From positions 248,001-312,000 of the forward strand of contig JAKJXP020000024.1 in assembly GCA_022225965.2 (NCBI GenBank): 64,000 bases of DNA, written 5' to 3'. Under the pieces are notes generated by a model. The model was given only the letters and a program-made list of their open reading frames with translations, was not told the DNA's origin and made no database searches. This stretch comes from Diatrype stigma. Its lineage: Eukaryota > Ascomycota > Sordariomycetes > Xylariales > Diatrypaceae. How positions within the stretch are numbered: position 1 is the first letter of the stretch; each line of letters begins with the position of its first letter. A program made the position numbers and the translations under genes. Of the stretch, positions 35,510 through 47,797 are shown piece after piece.

Positions 35510-37791
35510 CTAAAATAATGACAAAACCTTATGGGCACCCATGATAGACGATACCGCAACCATCTGGCCCCCATACGGCCTCTGCACACCAAACAACCAG
35601 TAAACCAATACATGCAGCCAGACTGGGGTGGCCATCACCCATATATCCTCATTGGTATTGCCATTCGTCGTTCTGGGCCATCTTCTTTCGCGCAGGTGGT
35701 ATGCTATATGGAGAGTGAGAAAAATGGTTATTATAACCCTTTCGGCTGAAGTTGGGCCGCTTAAGTCGAACTCATTTGCGCCTTCAAAGGGACCCTGCAG
35801 TTCGAGGGTCTTTCCATAAGTGCGGCGCCAGAAGTACAAGTCGGCCAGCGCGTGGAGAATCTCGTATCCTCTTTCCATAACCCCGAGCTCCTTGGGACCA
35901 AGGGCCGGTTGTCCTGTGATATCTCATAAGCGAAATGAATCTTTCTTACTTTAAGGAGATGGTGACGGTAATAGTAGCGACAACCGAAATTCTTGGTCTT
36001 CCTCACCTTCAATGACCCAAAAGGTCGAGGCCTCTGCTCGCGCCCCACGCGTGCAAGTCGTTTCTACAACCTTGCGTATCTCGCGCGAAACAGTGTCGTT
36101 TCCGGCTTCGCCATCATAATCGACATAAGTACGATAACTGGTGCCAAGCTGGCAGCGCTGAGCAAGGTTGTAGAGTCTCAAGCCGGTATCGGAGAACTGG
36201 TCGTACTCGATGAGCCAGGTGGTGTTGAAGGATGGCTCCACATATAATCTGTGTTTTTAGATGTAAGTAGGTATTGCCAATGATATATGGGACGGATGAC
36301 AGACAACCCCACAGGAAGAGGGCAGTAATAAGGACGGCGTGGTGACGAATAAAAGAGCTAACTTGGAGCCAGAGAGAAAACCTCAACCCCTGAATGGCAC
36401 TTACCCAACCTCCAATCGCAAGAAACTCGCGTCTTCGCTTATGACACCACCGAGCTCTCTGTCAACAATAGACGGCTTCCCTTCCACCGTGCCTAGGTAC
36501 CGCCCCGTCGTTCTGCTCCGCAGGTAAACAGCCGCATCGGGCATCACGCGACTGACCCTATAGTCCTGCAGTGTGCCATTAAGGCCGGGCTCCAAATACG
36601 CTAACTCCAGAACCCATGGGTGACGTCGAGCGAGGGGATCTGCAAAGAAGGACCTTTGAGGTAGAGGGGATTCGACGTCATCTTCACCAGTAGCAACAAT
36701 AGGCTCCTCTTCGGTCGTTTTGAAGATGCCCATGTCTTCCACCCACTCCCGTCGATCAGTCCATAAGAAACCGGCTCGAGGTAGGTAAAGAGAGAAGGGC
36801 TCGTATGGTACGAGAGCATATGGCGGAAAGGGGCCTTGGAGGCTTTGGTTGAAGGCCTCCACCGTCCCATGAGATGCAAGAGGGCTCAAACTCCGGCGAG
36901 CCCCGGGGCTGAGGAAGGATAGGTTGTAATTCCCGCCGGCGGAAGTTTCTGAAAAGGGAAAAAGTAAGCCGTAAATGAGGGTAAGCACAAAGGACGGCAC
37001 AGCGACGGCGCGGAGCAGGAGTGTGGCTAATCTGGGGCCAAGGAGATAGAGGTCGCACTAGCTCGGTATATCACGTCAGCCGGGTCAGGGGAATAGGGGA
37101 ACTGCCGACTTATCCCGTTCAGTAATGCCAACCAGGTAAGTTTTCTAGTTCTAACCTTCGACTGTGGAGAACGCTTGACATGGACCTTGATCATCGATAT
37201 AACTCTCGCCGCTAGCACGAGGCTGTACAAGGAGGCATTATCTGTCCCATTGGCTCCCAAGCCGCCTCCAATGACTAGCAGTATTTCGGAAATCCCAAAC
37301 AGGCTATCCAGCCGAATGTCTTGTCCGTATAGGATGAGTAATATATTACACAAGACAAGCAGCTGCAAACTACACCCAAGGCCAGCGGCGATGCCCAGTG
37401 GATCGAGGGGCAGTGAGGTTGATGGCCCTCCCATAGTGACCAGACACGCCAAGAAAATCGCCAAGACAGTTTCCCTTTGCCGGTGCCTGGGACGGTTACA
37501 TGACCTGCGAACCATGGTCCATGTGGCGACTAGGGCTGACAGTGAACGACTTCCCATAGCCAACGTATAGATATACCATTTCGAAGCATGGGGTGCCAGT
37601 ACTATAGACAATGGAAGGAAACCATCGATGACGAGCTGGCCCTTGGCCACAAAGGTCGCCAAGACATGGTGGAGGTGTCTTGTATTAACCGAGAACGTCG
37701 GTTGACTGGTGAGGCGAAAAAGAGAAAATATCAGGATGAGGTAAACCCCATATCGCACATTTGCCGATGCCATCTTGCCGTGGTTTTCCAA
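35510..37791 (-). CDS. Large multi-pass membrane protein of unknown function
   Basis: There are four exons: 37791-37156, 37057-36405, 36248-36007 and 35913-35510. Introns are 98, 156 and 93 bp; the exon sum is exactly 645 codons (644 residues). The first intron uses a weaker GTTAGA donor. The N-terminal 210 residues carry about six hydrophobic spans. Another span follows the junction (LLRAVAVPSFVLTLIYGLLF). A lumenal-type region with asparagine glycosylation sites (NYNLSF, AFNQSL, LNGTLQDY, FNTTWLIEY) comes next, then two C-terminal spans (VIITIFLTLHIAYHL, WLHVLVYWLFGV). This resembles uncharacterised ascomycete integral membrane proteins; no transporter or receptor signature is visible. An alternative start at 37773 is possible. 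Confidence 0.7.
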
Positions 37792-38609
37792 AGAGGGGGT
37801 AAGGGGGGCGGGGTTGCTAAGGGGAAGGACGAACGAGACACAGCATTAATACCAGCAGCGTAGGTCGGTTTACGCGATGGAGGTCAAACAGCAAGAGTTG
37901 CATTTGAAAGCAGATGACTCCTTGGCCTTTTTTCTTCTCAATATACATCGCATAGATCGCCTATATCACACAGGCAATCACACCGACTGGTTCGAGCGAT
38001 GGTGACTAACACAAAACTCTCGAGGTTGTTTAACGTAAGCACTAAGCCGCAGTCTTACTTGTGTGTTGCCCCTGGTTCCCCTTTCCGTGGTAGCGATCGC
38101 CGTTACCTAAATCATGTGTTAGAATGAAGATTTTTGAAGCCAGCTGTTGATATGAACTGTTCCGGATGATTCGCCGGCGAGCGACTATATTGTGTAGCAT
38201 AATACGAACACATAACATGGGTAAAGGCGATCGTTACCACAGATAGGGGAACCGGGTGTAACACACAAGTAAGCTGGATCTTACATTGATTTGGGGAAGT
38301 ACGGATCTACATGTCAGCCTTGGAGTATCTTACCCTCTTGGGAGTGAGACAGTGTTCTTGTGTATTACTGCCATGTTGGAGCCTATATGCGAATATCGTA
38401 GGCTTCACTGTAGCTCCCGCGACAAGCAGGCTTGCCGAGTCAAGATGATGCCGTGTATAAAAGGTCGAGAAGCATCAGCTAATGTGAAACTGTGTCAAAT
38501 GGCCTCATTACCTCACTGCCCTTGTTTGATTGTGAGAAACTCACTCCGTCGCATGGTGATAATTTAGCTCGCGGAGGCTTTTTCATTTGACATCGCAGTT
38601 GCTCCGAAA
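37792..38609. other. Divergent intergenic region with foldback element
   Basis: This is the promoter region between the minus-strand membrane-protein gene and the plus-strand chitinase gene. It contains the inverted-repeat element at 38037-38290. No coding frame is supported. Confidence 0.55.
38045..38280. mobile_element. MITE-like foldback element
   Basis: Arms at about 38051-38121 and 38205-38275 are inverted copies of each other around an 80-odd-base centre. The outer parts match best: cttacttgtgtgttg on the left is the complement of caacacacaagtaag on the right up to one or two changes, and the inner cgatcgc/gcgatcg parts also pair. Such a non-coding element of about 225 bp with long terminal inverted repeats is what a miniature inverted-repeat transposable element looks like. 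No target-site duplication is obvious. It lies about 330 bp before the chitinase start. Confidence 0.72.
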
Positions 38610-41600
38610 ATGGGGAAACCCAAACTTTGGGCAGCCTGCTCGATCATCTATGCCCTACTATGGGTAACCCTTTTCTCCACTGCTGGCTCTGCCCCTAGCT
38701 TAGGGAGTCTCGGGCGCCTCCTCGCGCCCAGGGCCGACTGTGAAACGGAAACGGTCCAACCCGATGACACTTGTGCCAAGCTAGCCGAACGATGTGGCAT
38801 ATCCGGGGCTGACTTCACCGACTACAACCCAGATCCGGACCTATGCTCCTCTCTTTCGCCGGGGCAGCGGGTCTGCTGTTCAGAGGGAACCTTGCCGGAC
38901 ATTCGGCCCCAGCCTTATCCCAACGGCACGTGTGCTTCGTACGTCATCAAGCAAGACGATACGTGCTCCTCACTGGAAGCCAAGAACGGGCTCAAGGATG
39001 GCGACATTGATGAGTTCAACAAGGTCAAGACCTGGGGATTCAACAGTTGCCAGGCCGGCTTGAAAATCGGGCTGAAGATATGCTTGAGCTCGGGTGATGC
39101 CCCTATGCCGGCTCCAGACGAGAACGCCATTTGTGGCCCTACTAAGCCCGGTAGTAGGCCACCCGAGGGAGATGAAAGACTTCAGGACTTGAACCCCTGC
39201 CCTCTGAACGCGTGCTGTAATATTTGGGGGCAGTGTGGCATCTCCGGCGACTTCTGCATCCCGACCGAGGGCGAGTTTGGGAACATAGGCACGGGACCAC
39301 CGGGGTCCAACGGGTGCGTGCAGAACTGCGGCACGGACATCGTCAACAACGGGGATGCGCCCGCGCGACGGATCTCGGTTGGATACTTCGAGACCTGGAA
39401 TATGGATCGCGAGTGTATGAACATGCCGGTGCGGTCCATCAGGAGCTTCGACAGCACGTACACGCACGTCCACTGGGCCTTCGCGGAGGTCTACCAGAAC
39501 CTCTCGGTCGGCATCAACGACACGTATAGGCAATGGGGAGACTTTGTCGCTCTCCCCTCCGGAACGAATCGGATCATCGCATTCGGAGGGTGGGGGGTCT
39601 CGACGAGCCCGGAGACATACGATATCCTCCGACGGGCTTGTGCGCCCGAGAACAGGGAGGCGTTTGCCGAAGCCGTGGTGACGTTGGTGACGAAATACAT
39701 GTTGGATGGAGTGGACTTTGACTGGGAGTATCCAGGCGTAAGTGCTGTTCTCGCCCTCATCGTTGTCGTCGCCTTCTTCTCTATTAGGGGAGGGGGGTTG
39801 TGATATTTCCTCCTAATCGTCTGTTATCACAGGCCAAAGACATCCCAAATATCCCACCGGGTTTAGACAGCGACGGAGAGAACTACTTGGAGATGCTTAA
39901 AGTGGTGCGAGAGAAACTTCCGGAAGGAAAGTCCATTTCCATTGCCGCGCCTGCGTCTTATTGGTACCTGAAGTCTTTCCCCATCGACGAGATCGCCCAG
40001 GTGGTGGACTACATCGTATACATGACCTATGACTTGCACGGTATGAGAGAGATTCCAATTCCAACGTTCCAGATCGTATTGACACATGCACCACAGGTCA
40101 ATGGGATTACGGTAGTGAATGGGCAAGTCCAGGCTGCCCCGCCGGAGATTGTCTGCGTAGTCATGGTAAGTTCTTGTATCGGATATAGAATTGCTAACTT
40201 CAGTGGCTGATATCTTCTCACCGCAGTCAATATTACCGAGACGATGTTAGCGTTATCTATGGGTAAGTTTCTGCCGCAACCTTCTAGTACGAGTAAAGCA
40301 GACGTTGAGCTAACGAGCGCGTATCGAAATGCAGTTACCAAAGCGGGTGTTCCGAGCTCGAAAATCGTCGTAGGACTGTCGAGTTACGGTCGGTCTTTCA
40401 AGATGACCGACCCGAACTGCAGCGGTCCTATGTGTACTTTCGTAGGACCGGAATCAGCCGCGAAGAAGGGGATGTGTACGGACACGGCCGGCTACCTCGG
40501 AAATGCCGAGATCGACCGCATTATCAAGGGTGGCGGTGATATCCAATCTTGGTATGATGAGGAGACCATGTCAGACTATCTCGTCTATGAAGGTGCGTTC
40601 TACAACTAGTTGGCGGCTTTGGGGAAGGCAATTAGCAGAGCTAACGGTATACGATGAGAAATCAGGTACGGAATGGGTCGCATATATGTCGGAGCAGAAC
40701 AAGGCGGCGCGAAGATCGAGATGGGCAAACCTCAATTTCGCAGGAACAATCGATTGGGCCATTGACCTGCAGGTCTTCGGCGAGAATACCGGCTGTCCAT
40801 CTGGGACTTGCGATGCCGATGGCGTGGTGTACGTTGCCCCAGACGTTTACACCAGCGAGAACCCTGTCATTCAATGTGAGCCGCCCTGCGAGATCATCTT
40901 CCCCCCGTTCGTGCTGGACGAGCCTTCGACGATTTCCTTCCCGCCGTACACTACGTCATTAGAAGTTGTGTGGACAGAAACCATCACGGTGACCAATGGC
41001 GAGGAAACGACGACAACAGAGTCCCGCCAGCGCTACATCCAGACCACAACATTGAAGATACCTCCGGTGCTGACGACGGAGATACCATTCTGGAATACTT
41101 ACGTGTCCGAGGATGAGGAAGCCAACTTGACCGCCATTTGGTTGACAACGAGCATTCTTCCGCCACCTTTCACAATCACCAATGACCCGAATCCGAAGAG
41201 TCAGGATGGTGTCACTCACCCTCCCGTGTTCCGAACGATCACACCTCCTCCTTGGCCCTACTCCTGGACCACTCCCTCGCCCACATCAGACCCGATAGTT
41301 CCCCCGTCGATCAGCTTTTCTCGCGGACCCCCAAGCCCGACTTGTACGGAAAACTGCGGGCGAAGATGCCAGGTCTTCTGTGAAAAGCCATGCTTAAACT
41401 GTCCACCTAGCGGTCCCGAGCCGGGAACGGATTTCATTGACCCTAACGACCCTAACCCGCCACCATTCCCGCCCCGGCCGGACGAACCACCAACGGGCTC
41501 GGATCCGGATATGTGCCAACCGGAAGTGAATACGGATATCGGACTATGTCCCAACGGTAACTTTCCCATATTCGACCCCGTATCGCTCGAGGTGCGGTGC

Positions 41601-43319
41601 GATATTTCGGGGACCGACATAGACAATTACATAACGAGCTGCCAGGACTCTCTGGACGAGGAGCTAGAGGAAGCACAGGATGAAGCCGAAGGGTCGACGG
41701 GTTGCTGCGAGAACAACGTCGCGTCGGGCCTAGACGCTCGCCAAGCTGGTCCCGGTACGTGTCCCGCTCCACCCCCACTGCCTCCGGGCGGGCCCGGGTA
41801 CGACACTACCTTCGTATGCGACTTTGACAGGTGGCCAAACGTATGTAATAATGCGCGGTCCGCCATTAACGAGCGCGGCAAGCCGGACATCCTGACTTAC
41901 GCGATCGGCTCGGGGCTGCATCCGACGGAGCCGTGGTACCAGGGTAAATGGAAACCCGGCGGCCAGCCGGCGAAAGGTCCCGAGGCCCACAACTCCATTG
42001 CCGAGTTTGACGGCTGGGGACTGATCGACTGCGAGGTGGAAGAGTACCCCTGGGGATCGGGCAACCCAAACCGCGCGCCTGACTCCAGGCAGTGGGATCA
42101 GCAGTCGGTCTTGCGGCTGATCCCGCGAGAGGAGAACATCAATCACGGCCAGGAGTTGAAAAAATGGTACAAAGCAGCGGGCGGAAGAGCGAGGGCAGGC
42201 ATGAGGTACTCTATAACTTTTGCCAACGCACCTACCGGAACCTCGGATGACGATTACTACCTGGGAAGCGACACGTCTATGAACAGATGCGCGGAGCCGT
42301 ACGGAAACGCGTTCTTGCTTGTTAACTCGGCCAACGTGAACCCCGGGCAGCGTTCGTACGACCCCTGGTGGGACGACAAGTTGTTTGAGAAGACGATTGG
42401 CTATGAGGACAACGGCGACAGCATAACCACCATGACCAACAGCGCATATTGCGAGGCCCCGTCGCCTGGAAAGAAGATCTTCGTCGGGGGCGAATGGATC
42501 AGACACGGGCTATCCGGTGCTTATGACCGTAGGGACGGCAACGAATGGTACTCGTGCGACAACTACCCCGGATACTCGGGACCATCCAACCGGCCCACTC
42601 GACGTCGGAGAGGACGAGACACTGCGGATGAACTCTCCTGGAAGGTGCCTACGGTCGCAAATGATACCGAAAAGGCAATGCCGCCGGTTCAGTCGGAGAT
42701 CATTGTACCGCGACGTCACGCAGCGCCCTTCGGAGTGAGTACGGAGATCCAAGAGACTGAGGATCTGCCGGCGAACCGGACGGTAGAGATTAACAAGTTC
42801 AAGTCCAAGGTTAGCCGACGTCAAGTGGGGCCCGGGGCCGGCAGTTTCCAAGACCCCAGCGCCTTCTTGTATTTGGGATGCGGGAGTACGGATGATGACC
42901 TTTGCTACTACCTGGGCGATTCCTGTTCAGACGCCGGGTCGAATGACAACAACGACTGGAACAGCCCGGATCCGCCACCGCCCGTGCCCACAGAGGACCC
43001 TCCACCTCCACCTCCACCTCCGCCGCCCCCTCCCCCGGCGCCCGAGCCCGATGCGGACTGTTTCTTCTGGGATAGTCTCGCGGCATGGCAGTTCAGTATC
43101 TTCAACATTGAGGGGTGGGCGGATGACAATGGTAGCAAACTCCTGGAGGAAGAGAGAGGATGCGGTGCGTTGACGGGCTGGACCTTTGAAGAGGGCGATA
43201 ATGGTCTTCCCTACGCCCGCTTCTATCTGCCCTTTTTCATCGCCGAGGGGTGCGTTGAACGTGCGATCGTGTCGGCAGGGGGCCCGGAGATTTCTTGTCA
43301 AGGGCAAGGATGGGGTTGA
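38610..43319 (+). CDS. Large LysM/CBM18/GH18 chitinase (subgroup C, killer-toxin-like)
   Basis: There are six exons: 38610-39737, 39833-40040, 40097-40165, 40227-40262 (36 bp), 40335-40592 and 40666-43319. All phases agree, giving 1450 residues. It starts with a signal peptide (about 1-28), then two LysM modules (about 44-90 and 108-158) and a cysteine-rich CBM18 chitin-binding domain (about 175-216). GH18 starts near 254, with the catalytic DGVDFDWE motif at 366-373 (E373 acid/base). MTYDLHGQWDYGSEW and GTIDWAIDLQ are restored only after splicing. The remaining 800 residues are a proline/threonine-rich linker, an uncharacterised cysteine-containing region and a polyproline run (about 1345-1360). 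This layout is that of ascomycete subgroup C chitinases, which resemble the chitin-directed subunit of the yeast zymocin and are implicated in hyphal competition. Confidence 0.93.
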
Positions 43320-44097
43320 AAAGAACACCCAGTAGATGCCCAAACGCCTTGATGGCCTGGACACTGGTGGCGCTTACTTCTATTCATTATTAGTATACTA
43401 GTATTACAGGAATCATTGTGGGGAGGAGCATTATCCAAGAGGTCTATGAGACAGGATACAAAGAGCTGCCAGCTGAGGAGAGCGGTAACGTTCTTTTTTT
43501 AGTGTTCGGGTTTCAATTTGGAAAGTACTAAGTAGATATATGGCAATTCATCTGTAGCCGACAATGACATCCTTACGTATGACGTTCGACATGATGGTAT
43601 AGAGAATGGGATTTCAAGCAGAAAATGATAATGGTTTGGCTAGATACGAGCTCCCTGAACTGATAGTATAAATCTTCGTTGGATAGAAGTTATACTGTTT
43701 TAGTGGAGCTGGCTTAGCTCCTCAGCTCCTGACTCCTGAGCCCCTGAGCTCCACCATCTTGATAGTAGTGGGGGCAGCAAGATGCCAGACCCCAACACAT
43801 TGCACCTAAACAAAAATTAGATCACAAGGCATAAAGGTAATAATACTGGAAACCAGTATCCGTGTTACTAAAGGCAAACTGTTATATCAGCCATGCTCTG
43901 CACACAACCATCTAATAGTAATCAGTGACTACCTAATACTACGGGTATGACTAGTAGTCTCCCCTAGGTAATGACTGGTAAGCAGGTGCATATGCTGTAA
44001 GAGCCTCAAAAATACAAGGTATATTTTCCTGTTCTCCGGAAAACCATGGTCCAACCTCCTTTGGGCTGTGACCATTCACCATACACGCTGAAATAAC
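43320..44097. other. Intergenic between convergent genes
   Basis: These are the shared 3' flanks of the chitinase (plus) and the small secreted protein (minus). The region holds a short self-complementary segment at 43703-43754. No gene is seen. Confidence 0.55.
43703..43754. repeat. Self-complementary segment
   Basis: The arms gtggagct (43703-43710) and agctccac (43747-43754) pair. The interior repeats agctcc/gagct-type words several times and can fold further. It may be a terminator-like hairpin between the convergent genes or a small element remnant. Confidence 0.5.
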
Positions 44098-45089
44098 TTA
44101 GCAATGAATGGGCGAGTGACCGAAGATGACGCGGTACTTGAGCCCAAGCTCGCCAATCTCACCGCGGACCCAGCGCCAGCGCCAGCCGTGGCGGCAGAGG
44201 CGAACACCCTCCCAGCTGAGGCGGCCCAGGCGGTTGCATCTCTCCGGCAGGTAGATGTCCTGGTCCTAGTTCGCACGTAGTATATTAGTATGATTAGGCG
44301 CTAAGAAAAAGCACATGCTAGGGAAGGTGATAAAGGATAAGGGGAGCTGGGGTGACGAACATTGCAGTACCAGATGGCGGCGTCCCAAGAACAGCTGATA
44401 CGGCCGCAGGTGTGGGGAGCGTTGGAGCACATGACATCGTCGCCTAGGCCAACGAGGTACTCGCCTCCGTCGATGATGTCTTCGGCCTTGGCATCCTTGT
44501 CGCCACCGACATCGCAGTTGTGGAATCGATCCTATGTGAAAGTCTTGATTAGCATATCTACAGTCAGAGGTATCCGGAATGGCGGGATTCGTGGGCATTC
44601 TTTGACCACATTGTCTAACTTACCTTGGAGACTCCAGTAACGTCATCATCAGAAAGGGTCGCATTGAACTCAGCCTCGTCGAAGGTGGTCTGGTTGAACT
44701 TCTTGGTAGAGTAGCCGAGGGTCTCGAGCTGAGACATGACGCTCTATGATCATGTTAGTAACCACTTCAACGCAGTAATGTAGAAAGTGAAATCGTAGTT
44801 TGATATGGCTTACCTGAACAGTTCCATTGAAGCTGAGACCGGTAAGGGCTTTGGCGTTGGCAGAGGGGAGCTTATCGGAATCGTCCAGGAAGTGCTCGAA
44901 GCCCGTCCAGATGACCTCGGACTCTGTGTAGCCATCGGGGAGCTCCACGCCGCGGTGGATGAAACCCTGGGACTAAGTAGGCAAATTGTTAGGATTCACA
45001 TGTAGGAACAGATAGTGGGAGGGCGTTGAACTTACCTTGCCAGCTACGGCAAGAACCGCGAAGAAGAGAGTAAAGAAGAAGGCAAGCAT
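44098..45089 (-). CDS. Small secreted eight-cysteine protein
   Basis: I assembled this gene from five exons: 45089-45036, 44972-44814, 44743-44624, 44531-44361 and 44265-44098. Introns are 63, 70, 92 and 95 bp; all are phase 0 with standard ends (GTAAGT, GTAAGC, GTAAGT, GTTCGT donors; TAG acceptors). The product is 223 residues. It begins MLAFFFTLFFAVLAVAGK, a clear signal peptide. The mature part has an acidic, helix-prone N-terminal half. The cysteine-rich C-terminal half is unmistakably coding: NCDVGG, VMCSNAPHTCGRISCSWDAA, IWYCN, ERCNRLG, LCRHGW and a final C. The SCSWDAAIWYCND segment is a pattern I associate with uncharacterised secreted fungal proteins. There are eight cysteines in all, no transmembrane span and no enzyme motif. 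Its size, secretion and cysteines make it an effector candidate. It lies tail-to-tail with the chitinase. Confidence 0.8.
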
Positions 45090-45868
45090 CGTGGTAGGAT
45101 GGCTTGCGTGAAGTTGTTATGTGTTTGATGTGATGAAACGTTGAAGAGGGCACACAACACAATTGCTCAACTGCTGGGGGAATCGTGTCAAGCTGAGTTG
45201 AGTTGAGTTGAGGAAGAAAGGAATCGAAATCTAGGTCGGGGGGAGGATACCCTTATATAGTAAAATCTGTCGGGGAGCACTGCGACGATCATCAGGGTGC
45301 TTATGCCTCAGGGAAGTGTTATCCTATTGTCCAATCTACCCACTGTCCGGTTCCCCTATTGCCGGGTCCCACTATAGTTCATTCTACCCATTGTAAGTCT
45401 TCGGGTGTTGAGCAAACAATCAGACTAGATCACTAGCGGAAGCCGAGATTATCCAATTCCTATTGTAGGAGACCACAAGGTGCATCCGAGGCTGGGTTGG
45501 CATATTGTAGTCCTTCAGCTGACGTCACTCACATCTAGTCAGATCAAGGGCTTGATATTAGAATAGGGGGATAGGGGACAATGCCCCACATTATTGTATA
45601 CCTATATATACCAGTATAGTCCCCTCCAACCTCTGGCTTGTCACTTGCACGGGATCCAATGCGTATTAATCCTATTATGAGGGTGTAGACTTTTTTATTA
45701 ATGATGTCACACAGCACTACAGGCTGTACTACCTAGTTATCCAACAATGGCAACTCAACGAAAAGCCAAGCTACTACCTCAAGTTTGCCAGTACAGCCAA
45801 GGCAACAATACCACAGGCGGTCCGTATTTTCGGTTCCCCGCTCGCCATTGTCACCGCATTATTGCCTT
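45090..45868. other. Intergenic upstream of small secreted protein
   Basis: This is the promoter region of the minus-strand secreted protein. It contains short tandem gttgagttga-type words near 45193-45212 and repeated tctacccac/attgt words near 45337-45393. No other gene is seen. Confidence 0.5.
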
Positions 45869-47797
45869 CTACCGGTGTACGATTGCTCGGCGTCTGGACA
45901 GTGTGGCGGAGGTACCGGTACCAGCCCCAGTGCCGTTGCCGATCGACTCAGGATCAGGCTGAGGGTAGTCCTTCTCGGTGGTGAAAGGCAGGGTGCTGTT
46001 GAGGGACGGGACACGGCCAAGCAGGACCTCGAGCTGGCGGAAGGCAGCGCTGGGTGTGTACTGGGGAATCATGTGACCGGCCAGGTTGACGGAGACGAAA
46101 GTGAGGCCGCGCTCCTGGTGCGTAGTGCCCATAACGCCGGCACCGGCGATGCTGCCGAGCGCCGTCTGGTCCGTCTCGGCATAGATCTCGGGGGCGGTGC
46201 TGAGGCTGTGGAAGGGCACGTAGAAGGGCTCGACGGGCTTAGACTGGAAGCCGAGCTCACCGCCCCAAGTCATGTTCTGGATACTGAGCAGCGTCCCGTT
46301 GGGGAGCAGGATCATGTCCATGGTGCCGTGGCCGATGATGACGTTACCGGTGCGGTCGATGACGTGCGGCAGCACGCGCCACGTCGACGGGTCCGACGTG
46401 TCCGTGCCGTTTACGAAGACGTCCGTCGACGAGCATTCCTCCCACTTGGTCGACTCGTGCGCGTGAATCGCGCGCTTGACGTCCGCACGGTCAAAGTAGA
46501 GCTCTGCACCATCCGGCAGGTAGCCCAACGACCCGGGGAACCCAAGAACATCCCACAGAAGAGGACATGTCGTGGCAACTTGGTACACGTCGAAGCAGGG
46601 GTTCACCGACATCATCTCGTCAAGCACCGTTTCCCACAGACCCGCGCATTCATCACTGACGGTCGAGGTGTAGTTAGAAGGCTGAGGGCCAGCAGGCGGG
46701 TACGTTAAGTACTTGGCATTATAATCGGCGAAGCCGCAGGTCTCATGCTGCTCGTGGATGTACGAAGAGAACGAGTCGTTGAAGCTCATCAAGTTGTGGT
46801 GGTAGTCCACAAATGGCACTGTAGTCGTCGCCCCCTGGACAACGTCGTTGCCAAGTACCGGGTCGTAAATCATCAACCCACTGAGATTGTAGTAGGTCGT
46901 ATCGTTCTTGTCCAGCATGGCGCTGGCGATGTAAGGGCAGTACAGCCCTGCGTACGACTCGCCTGCGATGTAGACCGTGTATCCCTGCATAGAGAAGGTT
47001 TTCATGAAGTTCTTCCAGAAGCCTAGGAGTTGCTTGGCGACATCTTCCTCGCTAGTTGCTGTCACCTTTCCTTTGGAAAAGCCTGTCCCTATGGGCTGCT
47101 CAACCCAAACAACGTTTGTAAGACGGTTCCAAGCCCAAGGGTTGGGAACGGGCTTCAAGGTCCCATACTGCCAAATGAAGGGCCCGTTCTCCTGAAGCAG
47201 ACCTTCAAATGAGGAACAACCGGGCTTTAACGACTGTCAGCTACTTCGAAAAGGAAACGGGTCGCCAGCCACACAAGAAACAAGAGAGGGCGTCGGAAAG
47301 ACGCTGTATCAGCCTCTCGATGAAGGATAGGCTTGCTTGTATGAATGAACAGAGGAGCAGTTCTTTTTTTACTCACACCACCATTGAGCCATAGCAGGAT
47401 TTCCTTCTCTTTGGTATCGCTGCTAGAAGGGAAGAACCAGAAGAACAACTGGTTCTCATCGTTCGGGTCATCGCTAATCGGGAGGTATCCCGAGTACGAC
47501 TCCCCGGCATCGAAGTCCACGTCGGGAATGGCGGTGCCGTTCACAGCGAACTCTGATGTTATACCCGGTTAGTTTCCGCAACATGCTTGGCGCAACCTGT
47601 TCAGACTACTCACTTGTTGTGCTGTTACTGGCAAACTTGGGCTCCGGGACCTTTCGCGTTGCCAGAAAGTTGCTCTGTAGCTTCGAAGGGGCGAATTCCT
47701 TCTTGGACTTCTTCCCGACGTGCTGCCAACTACGAGCATCCGCAAGCCCGGTCGCCACTGAGAGCAGCCCGTAGAGAAAGGTGGACGCCGCCCGCAT
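45869..47797 (-). CDS. Secreted serine carboxypeptidase (S10)
   Basis: There are three exons, 47797-47614, 47552-47377 and 47224-45869, with introns of 61 and 152 bp; the product is 571 residues. It has a signal peptide (MRAASTFLYGLLSVATGLADA). Splicing restores the family motif WLNGGPGCSSFEGLL across the second intron and ENGPF after it. The catalytic serine is S210 in IAGESYAGLY, the aspartate D423 in GHGTMDMILLPNGT and the histidine H504 in LAGHMIPQYTP. The oxyanion-side segment WVEQPIGTGFS is standard. Many asparagine glycosylation sites are present. S10 enzymes remove C-terminal residues from peptides at acid pH, in the vacuole or outside the cell; with a signal peptide and a glycine/threonine-rich tail, secretion is likely here. 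Confidence 0.94.
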
